Assembly: GCF_020164435.1 (NCBI RefSeq)
Contig: NZ_JAIUDQ010000001.1
Location: forward strand, 124,001-188,000
DNA length: 64,000 nt
Direction of reading: 5' to 3'
Source of the DNA: Phyllobacterium lublinensis
Lineage (GTDB): Bacteria; Pseudomonadota; Alphaproteobacteria; Rhizobiales; Rhizobiaceae
Shown here: positions 17,650 through 26,435 of the stretch, piece by piece
Layout of the letters: each line of letters begins with the position of its first letter
Numbering within the stretch: position 1 is the stretch's first letter
Notes under the pieces: generated by a model
The model's input: the letters and a program-made list of their open reading frames with translations, nothing else
Database searches by the model: none
Told to the model about the DNA's origin: nothing
Made by a program: the position numbers and the translations under genes

Positions 17650-18288
17650 GTGGCTGAAAAATCGCAAAAACTGCAAAACCTGACCGAAGAGGAAATAAAC
17701 GAGCGCCACGCCGACAAGATGCGCAAGAAGAAGGCGGTGCGCGACAAGATCCTGGCCACCAAGACAGATGAAAAAGGCCTCGTGATTGTCAATACGGGCA
17801 AGGGCAAGGGCAAGTCCACTGCCGGGTTTGGCGTGGTGTTTCGCGCGCTTGGGCATGGCATGAAGATAGGCGTCGTGCAATTCGTCAAAGGCTCGTGGGA
17901 TACGGGCGAGCGGTGGGTGCTTGAGAAATTTCCCGAGCAGGTCACCATCTCCGCGATGGGTGAAGGCTTTACCTGGGAAACGCAGGACCGGGCTCGCGAT
18001 ATCGCGATGGCGCGTAGCGCCTGGGAGCAGGCCAAAGCGATGATCCTCGACGATGAAACCGAGCTGGTCCTTTGCGATGAACTGAATATCGCCTTGCGCT
18101 ATGACTATCTGCCCGTGGACGAAATCATAGAGGTACTGAAACAGAAGCCGCACATGAAGCATGTGATCATCACTGGCCGCAATGCCAAGGATGAGCTTGT
18201 CGAGTTTGCGGATCTCGTCACCGAGATGGAACTGATCAAGCATCCATTCCGCTCAGGCATCAAGGCGCAGAAGGGAATTGAATTCTGA
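17650..18288 (+). CDS. cobO: cob(I)yrinic acid a,c-diamide adenosyltransferase (CobO/BtuR type)
   Basis: The 212-residue protein has the P-loop NTGKGKGKSTAGFG (residues about 50-63), VVQFVKG and LCDELNIAL, characteristic of CobO/CobA-type corrinoid adenosyltransferases. Translation probably starts at GTG 17650, eight bases after AAGGAG. It follows cobN by 26 bp; its stop overlaps the next start by one base. It adds the 5'-deoxyadenosyl ligand before amidation by CobQ. Confidence 0.93.
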   Translation: MAEKSQKLQNLTEEEINERHADKMRKKKAVRDKILATKTDEKGLVIVNTGKGKGKSTAGFGVVFRALGHGMKIGVVQFVKGSWDTGERWVLEKFPEQVTISAMGEGFTWETQDRARDIAMARSAWEQAKAMILDDETELVLCDELNIALRYDYLPVDEIIEVLKQKPHMKHVIITGRNAKDELVEFADLVTEMELIKHPFRSGIKAQKGIEF

Positions 18289-18848
18289 TGACCGAAAGCT
18301 GGCAATTCTGGGCAGTCGTTTCTGCCCTGTTCGCGGCCCTGACCGCGATCTTTGCCAAAGTGGGCATCGAGAACATCAATTCGGATTTTGCCACGCTCAT
18401 TCGCACATTCGTCATTATCGGGGCGCTCTGCCTGTTCCTGACAATCAGCGGCCAGTGGCAGGGATTGTCTACAATCTCAGCCAAGACGTGGACGTTTCTC
18501 ATTCTCTCAGGGTTGGCAACCGGTGCGTCCTGGCTGGCTTATTTCCGTGCTCTCAAGATTGGCGACGCGGCCCGCGTCGCCCCGATCGACAAGCTTTCCA
18601 TCGTCCTGGTGGCAGTCTTCGGCGTTGCTTTTCTTGGCGAGAAGCTATCCGGGCTCAACTGGCTCGGTGTCCTGCTGATTGCGGGTGGCGTGGTCCTGTA
18701 CGAAAATTTAGAGTGTAGGCTTTCAAGACGAACTGTTGCCAATAAGTTCTGCGAGCCACGTCCCCAGGGGATTGTCCGAGTAAAGCAGCTTGGTAGCCAG
18801 CGCCAGGCAAACCACTATCAACAACGGCTTGATGATCTTCGCGCCTGA
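18288..18848 (+). CDS. EamA/DMT-family transporter with an aberrant C-terminal extension
   Basis: The first 139 or so residues form a complete half-size EamA (drug/metabolite) transporter with about five hydrophobic helices, including GASWLAYFRALKIGDAARV and the final helix ending GGVVLYE. Half-size members normally stop right there (near 18711). Here the frame continues for about 44 polar, basic residues that are antisense to the last 126 bp of the TSUP gene and look non-coding, as if a stop was lost by a small indel or deletion. It is coupled to cobO (TGATG). A role in cobalamin metabolism is only suggested by position. Confidence 0.8.
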   Translation: MTESWQFWAVVSALFAALTAIFAKVGIENINSDFATLIRTFVIIGALCLFLTISGQWQGLSTISAKTWTFLILSGLATGASWLAYFRALKIGDAARVAPIDKLSIVLVAVFGVAFLGEKLSGLNWLGVLLIAGGVVLYENLECRLSRRTVANKFCEPRPQGIVRVKQLGSQRQANHYQQRLDDLRA

Positions 18849-19526
18849 TTTCATTGCCAGTCCGGCACCTACACGTGCGCCGGCGAATTGTGCCAGGCCC
18901 ATGAGCAAGCCGACCTTCCAGTTGATGACGCCGAGAACGGCAAATGTAGCAAAGCCACCGAGATTGGAGGCGAAGTTCAAAAGCTTGGTATGGGCCGTCG
19001 CCTTGAGCAGGCCGTATCCGGCCAGCGAGACAAAACTCAGCATGAAGAACGAACCGGTACCCGGACCGAAAAGTCCATCATAGAAACCAATAAGCGGAAC
19101 AATCGTAACGCCGAACAGGAAGGGTGTGATGCGCCGGGCGCGGTCCAGATCATCCATATTGGGTTTGAGCGCGAAATAGATGGCGATGGCAATCAACAGG
19201 AGGGGCAGGAACGCTCGCAGCACGTCGCCCGGCAGCAAGCCTGCCAACAATGCGCCGCAAGCTCCGCCGAGCGCCGACATCAATGCCGAGGGCAGTTGCG
19301 CCTTGAGGTGTACATGCCCTTTCTGGGCATAGGCAATTGTTGCAGAAGCGGAACCGAACAATGACTGCAGCTTGTTCGTTCCAAGTGATTCAACCGGCGA
19401 AAAGCCGGCCAGCAGCAGTGCCGGAACGGTTACAAGACCTCCGCCTCCTGCAATGGAGTCTATGAATCCTGCGACGAAGGCAGCAAAAATCAGAAGTAGG
19501 GGGATGTTCTCGAAGAAGGCGGACAT
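18723..19526 (-). CDS. TSUP family (TauE/SafE) membrane transporter
   Basis: The 267-residue protein has eight or so hydrophobic helices and the two family repeats: N-terminal GFIDSIAGGGGLVTVPALL and the second GFYDGLFGPGTGSFF. Family members export or import sulfite, sulfoacetate or other organosulfur anions. ATG 19526 is preferred; a GTG at 19538 adds four residues. It is convergent with the EamA gene and overlaps its extended frame by 126 bp. A link to the sulfite dehydrogenase-like genes at 33812 is possible but unproven because they are 14 kb away. Confidence 0.88.
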   Translation of the reverse strand: MSAFFENIPLLLIFAAFVAGFIDSIAGGGGLVTVPALLLAGFSPVESLGTNKLQSLFGSASATIAYAQKGHVHLKAQLPSALMSALGGACGALLAGLLPGDVLRAFLPLLLIAIAIYFALKPNMDDLDRARRITPFLFGVTIVPLIGFYDGLFGPGTGSFFMLSFVSLAGYGLLKATAHTKLLNFASNLGGFATFAVLGVINWKVGLLMGLAQFAGARVGAGLAMKSGAKIIKPLLIVVCLALATKLLYSDNPLGTWLAELIGNSSS

Positions 19527-19699
19527 GGTGATGGACACTCAGTGAAACGCCGCGGACCATAGTCAAATTTTCGCGATTGGCGAGTGGTTTCGGGCCTCCG
19601 ACAACCGCTGGATACGAATAGCAGGCTAGTGTGTTGTTTCGGCACTTGAATTCGATGCCCTGCGCTGCAATCAATCATCTCATGATAGTTGGGGGTACA

Positions 19700-20128
19700 A
19701 TGAGCGAAAGCATTATTGATCGGATTACCGCTTATCTCGGCACCAAGAGCGCTGTGCAGAAAGTTGCCGATGATCCGGTACTCACAGCCGAACTCCTGCT
19801 GTTGCTGCACGTTGCATTGGCCGACGGGAAAACCGATGAAACGGAATACGCTGCAATACTGGGAATTGCTGCCAGCGATTTCGGCATTCCGGCTGACGAG
19901 TTTTCCGAGGTAGCCGAATATCTCAAGGATTTCGGCTACGAGACCACGAGCAAACAGGCTGCGCTTGCCTTTGCAGACGTCCCGTTCGATCGCAAGGTTC
20001 AGCTGCTGCGCCACCTTCTGCTGATTGCCAATGCCGACAATGACCTTGATCCCAAAGAGGCCAATCTGATCCGCATGACGGCGAAGCTCCTGGGCGTGAC
20101 ACCTGAAGAATTACACAAGAAGCATTGA
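19700..20128 (+). CDS. TerB-family tellurite resistance-like protein
   Basis: The 142-residue protein is all-helical with the TerB/DjlA-type acidic repeats: ALADGKTDETEYAAI (residues about 38-52) and IANADNDLDPKEANLI near residue 115, which can bind divalent metal. It is cytoplasmic, without a signal peptide. The ATG at 19700 follows GGGGG; the longer frame to 19631 is less likely. Its TGA overlaps the cobE start by one base, so it is translated with cobE and cobM. The biochemical role of solo TerB proteins is not established. Confidence 0.85.
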   Translation: MSESIIDRITAYLGTKSAVQKVADDPVLTAELLLLLHVALADGKTDETEYAAILGIAASDFGIPADEFSEVAEYLKDFGYETTSKQAALAFADVPFDRKVQLLRHLLLIANADNDLDPKEANLIRMTAKLLGVTPEELHKKH

Positions 20129-20517
20129 TGGCCGAGCCGATCTACGCGCTCGGCCTCGGATGCGAGCGCGGATGCGACCCACAGGAGCTATTTGCGCTGG
20201 TGGAAGATGTCTTGAGCGCGGCGGGAGTTGTCGGAAGCGATGTTTCCGGCATTTATTCAATCGATCAGCGTCTGAGTGAACCGGCAATCATCCAAGCGGC
20301 GGCGAGATTGGGCTTGTCATTCATGGTTTTCAGCGCGGAAGCCTTGGAAGAGCAGACGCCGCATCTGTTGAACCCGTCAGAACGGGTATTTGCACTGGTG
20401 GGTTGCCACGGCGTGGCGGAATCGGCGGCGCTTGCAGCGCTGCGACCAGATGGCGTACTGGTGATTGGAAAAACAAAATCCGCTCACGCAACGGCGGCAC
20501 TTGCTGTGAAGAGATAA
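20128..20517 (+). CDS. cobE: cobalamin biosynthesis protein CobE
   Basis: The 129-residue protein matches CobE, the equivalent of the C-terminal domain of CbiG: ALGLGCERGCDP at the N-terminus, then a Rossmann-like fold with GVAESAALAAL and IGKTKSAHATAALA. Its role in the aerobic pathway is unclear; binding of precorrin intermediates has been proposed for the family. The start at 20128 overlaps the stop of the TerB-like gene, and cobM follows 12 bp later. Confidence 0.88.
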   Translation: MAEPIYALGLGCERGCDPQELFALVEDVLSAAGVVGSDVSGIYSIDQRLSEPAIIQAAARLGLSFMVFSAEALEEQTPHLLNPSERVFALVGCHGVAESAALAALRPDGVLVIGKTKSAHATAALAVKR

Positions 20518-20529
20518 CAGGTTCAGACA

Positions 20530-21291
20530 ATGATAGTTCATTTTATCGGCGCAGGCCCTGGCGCGCCTGACCTCATCACGGTCCGCGGGTTGAAGCTGAT
20601 CCAATCCTGCCCAGTCTGTCTTTATGCCGGTTCCCTCGTTCCGTCGGAAATGGTGGCGGAGGTGCCGGCGGGGGCAAGGGTGGTCGATACCTCATCGCTC
20701 ACGCTCGATGAGATCATTGCGGAATTCGAGCGCGCCCACGCGAACGGTCAGGATGTGGCGCGCGTTCACTCTGGTGATCCGTCGATCTACGGCGCGGTCG
20801 CGGAACAAATGCGGCGTCTCGATGCCCTGGGCATTGATTATGACGTCACGCCCGGTGTTCCGGCATTCGCCGCGGCGGCCGCTGCCCTTAAGAAAGAGCT
20901 GACCGTTCCCGAAGTTTGCCAGACGATCATCCTGACGCGCACCTCAATGAAATCATCGGCCATGCCCGAGGGAGAGGAACTCGCAACGCTGGGTAAATCA
21001 GGCGCGACGCTAGTCATTCACCTGTCGATCCGCAATCTTGCACGCATCGAGGCCGAGCTCGTTCCGCTTTATGGTGCCGACTGCCCCGTGATTGTTGCCT
21101 ACCGTGTGGGTTGGCCGGACGAGCAGTTCATCCACGGCACACTGACTGATATTGCGGAGAAAGTACGTTCAGTGGGATTGAGCCGCACTGCGATGATATT
21201 TGTCGGGCGCGGGCTATCTGCGGATGCGTTCCGGGACTCGGCGCTCTATCACAAGGACCATAGCCATAGTTTGCGCTCACGTTCGGAATGA
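20530..21291 (+). CDS. cobM: precorrin-4 C11-methyltransferase
   Basis: The 253-residue SAM-dependent tetrapyrrole methylase has the N-terminal GAGPGAPDLITVRG, the SAM-loop HSGDPSIYGAVAEQ, and YRVGWPDE and SRTAMIFVG near the end, the CobM/CbiF pattern. It methylates C11 of precorrin-4. The last 15 bp overlap the convergent cobK gene. Confidence 0.93.
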   Translation: MIVHFIGAGPGAPDLITVRGLKLIQSCPVCLYAGSLVPSEMVAEVPAGARVVDTSSLTLDEIIAEFERAHANGQDVARVHSGDPSIYGAVAEQMRRLDALGIDYDVTPGVPAFAAAAAALKKELTVPEVCQTIILTRTSMKSSAMPEGEELATLGKSGATLVIHLSIRNLARIEAELVPLYGADCPVIVAYRVGWPDEQFIHGTLTDIAEKVRSVGLSRTAMIFVGRGLSADAFRDSALYHKDHSHSLRSRSE

Positions 21292-22029
21292 TCCCAACGT
21301 ATCGCTGACGAACTGACCGACGCTCTCAACATCCGGCAGCGTGTGAGTGAGGGGACGGTGGGGCCGATCGATCATGATGACTGGCAGGCCAAGGTCGCGG
21401 GCTGCCTTGATCTTGGCGTAGGATGCGGATCCTCCCGAGTTGCGGCAGACGATATGCGTCAGGCGCTTCATCGTCAGAAAATCGGTTTCTTCCTCGACAT
21501 TGCCGGGCTTCGACAATTCGAGTTCGAAATCGATGAGATCGAGAGGCGTTTCCGGCGGATCAATCATACGAACGACGAAATGCACGTCGCCGCGGCGGGA
21601 GAAAGGCGCGATGTGCTGCCGCCCAAGCGCAAGCAGCACGCGTGCTCTGGCCGGGATGGCCGACACGGCTTCCTCCATCGACGTGACACTCGTCCAGCGG
21701 TCGCCCGGCCTTTTGTGCCATGCCGGACGCTCGAGACGCACAAACGGAACTTGTGTCGACGCAACTGCGACGAGGGCGTTGTCCGATATCTGTGTGGCGA
21801 AGGGGTGTGTGGCGTCGATGAGAAGGGCGACATTCTCTCGAGCAATGTATCCGGTCAGGCCCCTTGCACCACCGAAACCGCCGACGCGGACCTCTCCATC
21901 AGGGCTCTGCGGATTGCGCGTGCGTCCTGCCAGCGAGGAAATCACGCGATATCCCTGTGCGACGAGCCGGGCCGCAAGCCTGGCGGCCTCTGCGGTGCCG
22001 CCGAGGATAAGGATGGGCTGATCAGACAC
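21277..22029 (-). CDS. cobK: precorrin-6A reductase
   Basis: The 250-residue NADPH-dependent enzyme begins ILILGGTAEAARLA, has GGFGGARGL, IDATHPFATQIS and CRNSGGSASYAKI, all CobK/CbiJ landmarks. The start is probably GTG 22029, which overlaps the cbiD stop by 8 nt and gives family length; TTG 22035 is an alternative. It is transcribed leftward after cbiD, opposite to cobM. Confidence 0.92.
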   Translation of the reverse strand: MSDQPILILGGTAEAARLAARLVAQGYRVISSLAGRTRNPQSPDGEVRVGGFGGARGLTGYIARENVALLIDATHPFATQISDNALVAVASTQVPFVRLERPAWHKRPGDRWTSVTSMEEAVSAIPARARVLLALGRQHIAPFSRRGDVHFVVRMIDPPETPLDLIDFELELSKPGNVEEETDFLTMKRLTHIVCRNSGGSASYAKIKAARDLGLPVIMIDRPHRPLTHTLPDVESVGQFVSDTLGSFRT

Positions 22030-23137
22030 GGGCAATCACTGTCCCCTTGCGGTCGATCACGATGACTTCGACGTCCACCGGTGCACCCTTGAGGGTGGCG
22101 AGCGCGGTTTCCCTGGCCCTTGCTGCAATGGGGGCCGCGAGATCGAGGCCGAGTTTCGTCGTCAATTCAAGCACTTCCTGCGCAGTGTTGGCATCCAGAA
22201 TCCGCTGTCTCATGCTGGCATCAAGCCCAAGCCGCTCCGCCTCATCTGCCAAAAATGCCATGCTCACCTGACTGCGTCCCGAATGAAGATCAAGTGCGCC
22301 TTGCGCCAGTTTGGTCAGCTTTGCAAAGCCGCCCGCAATGGTCAGCCGGTCAATCGGATGGACACGCAAGTATTTGAGCAGTCCGCCGGCAAAGTCACCC
22401 ATGTCGAGCAGTGCGATCTCGGGCAGGTTATAGATTGCCTGCGCTGCATCCTCGGACGTTGAACCGGTAGCAGCCAGGACATGCTTCAGGCCCGCTGCCC
22501 GCGAAACATCGATGCCGCGATGGATCGAGTGGATCCATGCCGCACAGGAGAAGGGATGAACGATGCCTGTGGTTCCCAGGATCGAGATACCGCCGACGAT
22601 CCCAAGCCTCGGGTTCCAAGTCTTCCTGGCAATTTCCTCGCCTTCAGGAACGGAGATGGTAATCACCAAGTCTGCCGGAAGATCATGCTGCGCGCATATT
22701 TCCTCGCATATTTTCGTCATCATTGCCCGTGGAACAGGATTGATGGCTGCTTCGCCGGGCGCTATCGGCAGGCCGGGCAGGGTAACAGTACCGACGCCTT
22801 CGCCGGCAACGAACTGAATGCCGCTTCCGGGCGGTGCCGGGAAGACAGTCGAGATTATGGTTGCGCCATGCGTTACATCAGGATCATCACCGGCATCTTT
22901 GACAATGCCTGCCATGGCATAGCCTTCACCGATCGATTCGATTGCCAGCTGAAAGTGGGGCACCTCGCCCTTGGGCAGGATGATCGCGACGGGATCGGGG
23001 AATTCACCGGTGATAAGGCCGATCAGCGCGGCTTTCGTCGCGGCAGTTGCACAGGCACCTGTTGTCCAGCCCCGGCGCAGCGGACGCTCGCTCGTTTCCT
23101 CGGGTTTTCGCAGTCCTGCGTCGGGTTCATCACTCAT
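22022..23137 (-). CDS. cbiD: cobalt-precorrin-5B C1-methyltransferase (CbiD)
   Basis: The 371-residue protein has the CbiD signature RRGWTTGACATAATKAAL near the N-terminus, later ILGTTGIVHPFS and GGFAKLTKLAQGALDLHSGRS. CbiD is the C1-methyltransferase of the anaerobic route; in alphaproteobacteria that lack cobF it is thought to serve the equivalent step in an otherwise aerobic pathway. ATG 23137 follows AAGG; the frame could extend 12 residues further to 23173. It is divergent from cobA and coupled to cobK. Confidence 0.92.
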   Translation of the reverse strand: MSDEPDAGLRKPEETSERPLRRGWTTGACATAATKAALIGLITGEFPDPVAIILPKGEVPHFQLAIESIGEGYAMAGIVKDAGDDPDVTHGATIISTVFPAPPGSGIQFVAGEGVGTVTLPGLPIAPGEAAINPVPRAMMTKICEEICAQHDLPADLVITISVPEGEEIARKTWNPRLGIVGGISILGTTGIVHPFSCAAWIHSIHRGIDVSRAAGLKHVLAATGSTSEDAAQAIYNLPEIALLDMGDFAGGLLKYLRVHPIDRLTIAGGFAKLTKLAQGALDLHSGRSQVSMAFLADEAERLGLDASMRQRILDANTAQEVLELTTKLGLDLAAPIAARARETALATLKGAPVDVEVIVIDRKGTVIARV

Positions 23138-23255
23138 GCCGACCTTATAGCTCAGCTTCGGCAACCGTTGCATGATTTTTCCGATAAGTTCATGCTTGTG
23201 GTCAGAAATTTTATGCTATGCGAAAAGCAATCAGTATCGAGCGGTGGGCGGCGCA

Positions 23256-24086
23256 ATGAAATCAAAACTGCCAAAATTTGAGGCAGGGCATGTCTGGCTG
23301 GTCGGGGCAGGGCCGGGTGATCCCGGGCTTTTGACATTGCATGCGGTGAACGGCCTCGAACAGGCGGATGTGATTGTCTACGATGCGCTGGTCAACGAGG
23401 ATTGCCTGTCGTTTGCCGGACCGGATGCGGTACTCGAATATGCCGGCAAGCGTGGCGGCAAGCCATCTCCGCAGCAGCGGGATATTTCGCTCCGGCTGGT
23501 AGAGTTGGCACATTCTGGAAAGCGTGTACTGCGCTTGAAGGGTGGCGATCCCTTTGTTTTCGGACGCGGCGGCGAGGAGGCACTCACGCTCGTTGAACAC
23601 GGGGTACCGTTTCGCATCGTTCCCGGTATTACCGCTGGAATTGGCGGCCTGGCCTATGCCGGTATCCCGGTCACGCATCGCGAGACCAATCAGAGCGTAA
23701 CCTTTCTCACAGGACATGACGCAACGGGTCTCGTGCCCGACCAGATGGATTGGCACAGCATTGCCAAGGGCTCATCAGTCATCGTCATGTACATGGCGAT
23801 GAAACATATAGGGCTCATAGCTTCGCGCCTGCTTGCCGCCGGACGCTCGAAAGATGAACCCGTTGCCTTTGTCTGCAATGCCACGACCGGCGAGCAGAAG
23901 GTGCTCGAAACGACATTGGCGAAAGCCGAACTCGACGTCGAGCAATCCGGTTTGCGCCCTCCTGCGATTGTCGTCGTGGGAGAAGTGGTGCGCTTGCGCG
24001 CCGCCCTCGACTGGCTGGGCGCAATCGAGGGCAGGGTGCTGAAGCAGGATCCGCTTGGAACGCGCCGGGAGAAGGACGCGGGATGA
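23256..24086 (+). CDS. cobA: uroporphyrinogen-III C-methyltransferase
   Basis: The 276-residue SUMT methylates uroporphyrinogen III at C2 and C7, the entry step to corrins and siroheme. It has VGAGPGDPGLLTL, the SAM loop LKGGDPFVFGRGGEE, VPGITAGIGGLAYAGIP and THRETNQSVTFLTGH. It lacks the CysG dehydrogenase/ferrochelatase domain. ATG 23256 gives normal length. It overlaps cobB by 4 nt (ATGA). Confidence 0.93.
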   Translation: MKSKLPKFEAGHVWLVGAGPGDPGLLTLHAVNGLEQADVIVYDALVNEDCLSFAGPDAVLEYAGKRGGKPSPQQRDISLRLVELAHSGKRVLRLKGGDPFVFGRGGEEALTLVEHGVPFRIVPGITAGIGGLAYAGIPVTHRETNQSVTFLTGHDATGLVPDQMDWHSIAKGSSVIVMYMAMKHIGLIASRLLAAGRSKDEPVAFVCNATTGEQKVLETTLAKAELDVEQSGLRPPAIVVVGEVVRLRAALDWLGAIEGRVLKQDPLGTRREKDAG

Positions 24087-25381
24087 AGGGCTTGATCATC
24101 GCCGCACCAGCTTCGGGCAGCGGCAAGACCACGGTCACATTGGGACTTCTACGCGCGCTGCGTAATCTCGGAGCCGAGATTGCCCCGGCAAAAGCCGGGC
24201 CGGACTATATCGATCCCGCCTATCATAAAGTCGCAAGCGGCGTGCCTTGCATCAATCTTGACCCGTGGGCCATGCGGCATGACCTTCTGAGTGCATTGGT
24301 GTCGCGTCATACGGAAGGTGGCAAGATGCTTGTCATCGAGGGCATGATGGGTCTGTTCGATGGCGCGCTCGATGGACGGGGTTCCTCGGCAGACCTCGCA
24401 ACGCGTTTGTCCTTGCCCGTCATTCTTGTCCTTGATTGTGCCCGCCAGTCGCACTCCATCGCCGCTCTTGTCAGCGGCTTTCGCGATTTTCGCCGCAATG
24501 TGATGATCGCCGGGCTCATACTTAACCGTGTGGGCAGCAGCCGCCACGAGGCCATGTTGCGATCAGCCCTGCAGCCGGTCGGAATACCGGTACTCGGCGC
24601 GTTGCCACGCGACGCGAGGTTGCAACTGCCCGAACGACACCTTGGACTTCTCCAGGCCGGCGAACATCCCGATCTCGATGCTTTCATTGACCACGCCGGT
24701 TCGGTCATTGCTGAAAGAATCGATTTGAACCGTGTCCGGCAGATCGTCAGCCGCTCTGGCTCCGCCGAGTCCATGGCCAATATTTCGCGCATACCACCGC
24801 TCGGACAACGTATCGCCGTTGCCCGCGACAATGCCTTTGCATTCTCCTATGAGCATCTGCTTGATGGCTGGCGGCGGCGCGGAGCCGAGATAAGTTTCTT
24901 TTCACCGCTTGACGACGAGGCGCCGGCAACAAGCAGCGACGCGATTTATCTTCCGGGCGGCTATCCCGAGCTCTATGGTGACAGACTTGCCGCGGCTGTT
25001 CATTTTGCAGATGGCATGAAGCATGCGGCCGCCAGAGGAGCGCTCATTTATGGGGAGTGCGGGGGATATATGGTTCTCGGCGACGGGATCGAGGATGCGG
25101 CGGGCAACCGACACGGGATGCTTGGACTCCTGCCGCTTGAGACCAGTTTCGCCAAGCGCAAGTTGCATCTTGGCTACCGCAGGGTCGAGCCGCTTGGCGC
25201 ATTGCCATTCGACCTGCCACTGACCGCACATGAATTCCATTATGCGAGTATCATGCGGGAAGGTGGTGCGGAACGTGTCTTCCGGGTGAAAGATGCGCTG
25301 GGTGAGGATTTGGGTGAAGCGGGTTTGCGCGTTGGGTCCGTCTGCGGCTCGTACATGCACATCATAGATTTGGCGGGATAG
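24083..25381 (+). CDS. cobB: cobyrinate/hydrogenobyrinic acid a,c-diamide synthase
   Basis: The 432-residue glutamine-dependent amidotransferase starts with a P-loop IAAPASGSGKTTVT and KAGPDYIDPAYH, and carries the amidotransferase-like domain with nucleophile Cys in YGECGGYMVLG (residues about 313-323). It amidates the a and c acetamide groups before cobalt insertion by CobNST. It is coupled to cobA upstream; cobC follows 14 bp later. Confidence 0.94.
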   Translation: MKGLIIAAPASGSGKTTVTLGLLRALRNLGAEIAPAKAGPDYIDPAYHKVASGVPCINLDPWAMRHDLLSALVSRHTEGGKMLVIEGMMGLFDGALDGRGSSADLATRLSLPVILVLDCARQSHSIAALVSGFRDFRRNVMIAGLILNRVGSSRHEAMLRSALQPVGIPVLGALPRDARLQLPERHLGLLQAGEHPDLDAFIDHAGSVIAERIDLNRVRQIVSRSGSAESMANISRIPPLGQRIAVARDNAFAFSYEHLLDGWRRRGAEISFFSPLDDEAPATSSDAIYLPGGYPELYGDRLAAAVHFADGMKHAAARGALIYGECGGYMVLGDGIEDAAGNRHGMLGLLPLETSFAKRKLHLGYRRVEPLGALPFDLPLTAHEFHYASIMREGGAERVFRVKDALGEDLGEAGLRVGSVCGSYMHIIDLAG

Positions 25382-25395
25382 AGCCTGGGACAATA

Positions 25396-26406
25396 ATGCA
25401 GATTGAACATGGCGGCGCGCTCGATCGCGCGATTGCACGATTTGGCGGCGAGTATGGTTCCTGGATTGATCTGTCCACGGGCATCAATCCTGAAGTGTTC
25501 CCGCTGCCGTCAATCGGATCGGAAATCTGGAATCGTCTCCCCGATGAGAAGCTGCAAGCCTCGGCGCTCCAGGCGGCGAGGGAATATTATTGTGCGACGC
25601 CCGAGGCGGGAATTGTTGCCGCGCCAGGGACGCAGGCACTCATCCAGGCAATGCCTGATCTGATTGCAAAGGGCGAAGTCGCGATCATTCGCCCGACCTA
25701 TCAGGAACACGAGCGTTCCTTTCTTCTGGCGGGATGGACCGTCTCGAACTGCCAAACCGTGGATGCAATTCCTGTATCGGCGAAAGTCGCCGTAGTGGTC
25801 AACCCGAACAATCCCGATGGACGGATCGTGGCCAAGGACACGCTGCTGGAACTTGCGGAGAGCATGGCACGCAAGGGCGGGTTTCTTATCGTGGATGAGG
25901 CCTTTGCCGATCCTCATCCCGAGGTGAGTGTTGCCGCCCATGCAGGCATGGACGGGCTGGTCGTTCTCAAATCCTTTGGCAAGTTTTTCGGCCTCGGAGG
26001 CCTGCGGCTCGGCTTTGCGTTGTCAACGCCCGCCGTCTCCCGGGCACTCGCGCTACGTCTGGGACTATGGGCCGTATCCGGTCCGGCACTGGCCATCGCG
26101 ATACACGCGTTTTCCGACAAGGAGAGATTGTCGGCCTATGTCCAGCGGCTGAAAAATCGCCGTACGCTGCTCGGCAAAGTTCTCTCCGGGGCCGGGTTAT
26201 CGGAGGTTGGTGGGACGATGCTGTTTTCGCTCGTCGAGCATGGCAAGGCCACCATGCTTCACGAAGAGCTTTGCAAGGGATACGTTCTCACTCGAAAATT
26301 TGGTTATGCTCCACGATGGTTGCGTTTTGGCTTGCCTCTGGACCAGGATGATGCGAGCCGGCTGCAACATCGTCTTGGTATTGCCACAGGAGCGGTATCA
26401 AGCTGA
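25396..26406 (+). CDS. cobC: threonine-phosphate decarboxylase
   Basis: The 336-residue PLP-dependent aminotransferase-fold enzyme has DLSTGINP near the N-terminus, NPNNPDGR, IVDEAF and the PLP-lysine motif LKSFGKFFGLGGLRLGF. It makes (R)-1-amino-2-propanol phosphate for the cobalamin side arm (CobD in Salmonella naming). The neighbouring cobD starts 29 bp downstream. Confidence 0.93.
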   Translation: MQIEHGGALDRAIARFGGEYGSWIDLSTGINPEVFPLPSIGSEIWNRLPDEKLQASALQAAREYYCATPEAGIVAAPGTQALIQAMPDLIAKGEVAIIRPTYQEHERSFLLAGWTVSNCQTVDAIPVSAKVAVVVNPNNPDGRIVAKDTLLELAESMARKGGFLIVDEAFADPHPEVSVAAHAGMDGLVVLKSFGKFFGLGGLRLGFALSTPAVSRALALRLGLWAVSGPALAIAIHAFSDKERLSAYVQRLKNRRTLLGKVLSGAGLSEVGGTMLFSLVEHGKATMLHEELCKGYVLTRKFGYAPRWLRFGLPLDQDDASRLQHRLGIATGAVSS

Positions 26407-26435
26407 TACTATGATTCAACGGGATCGAATCTTTC

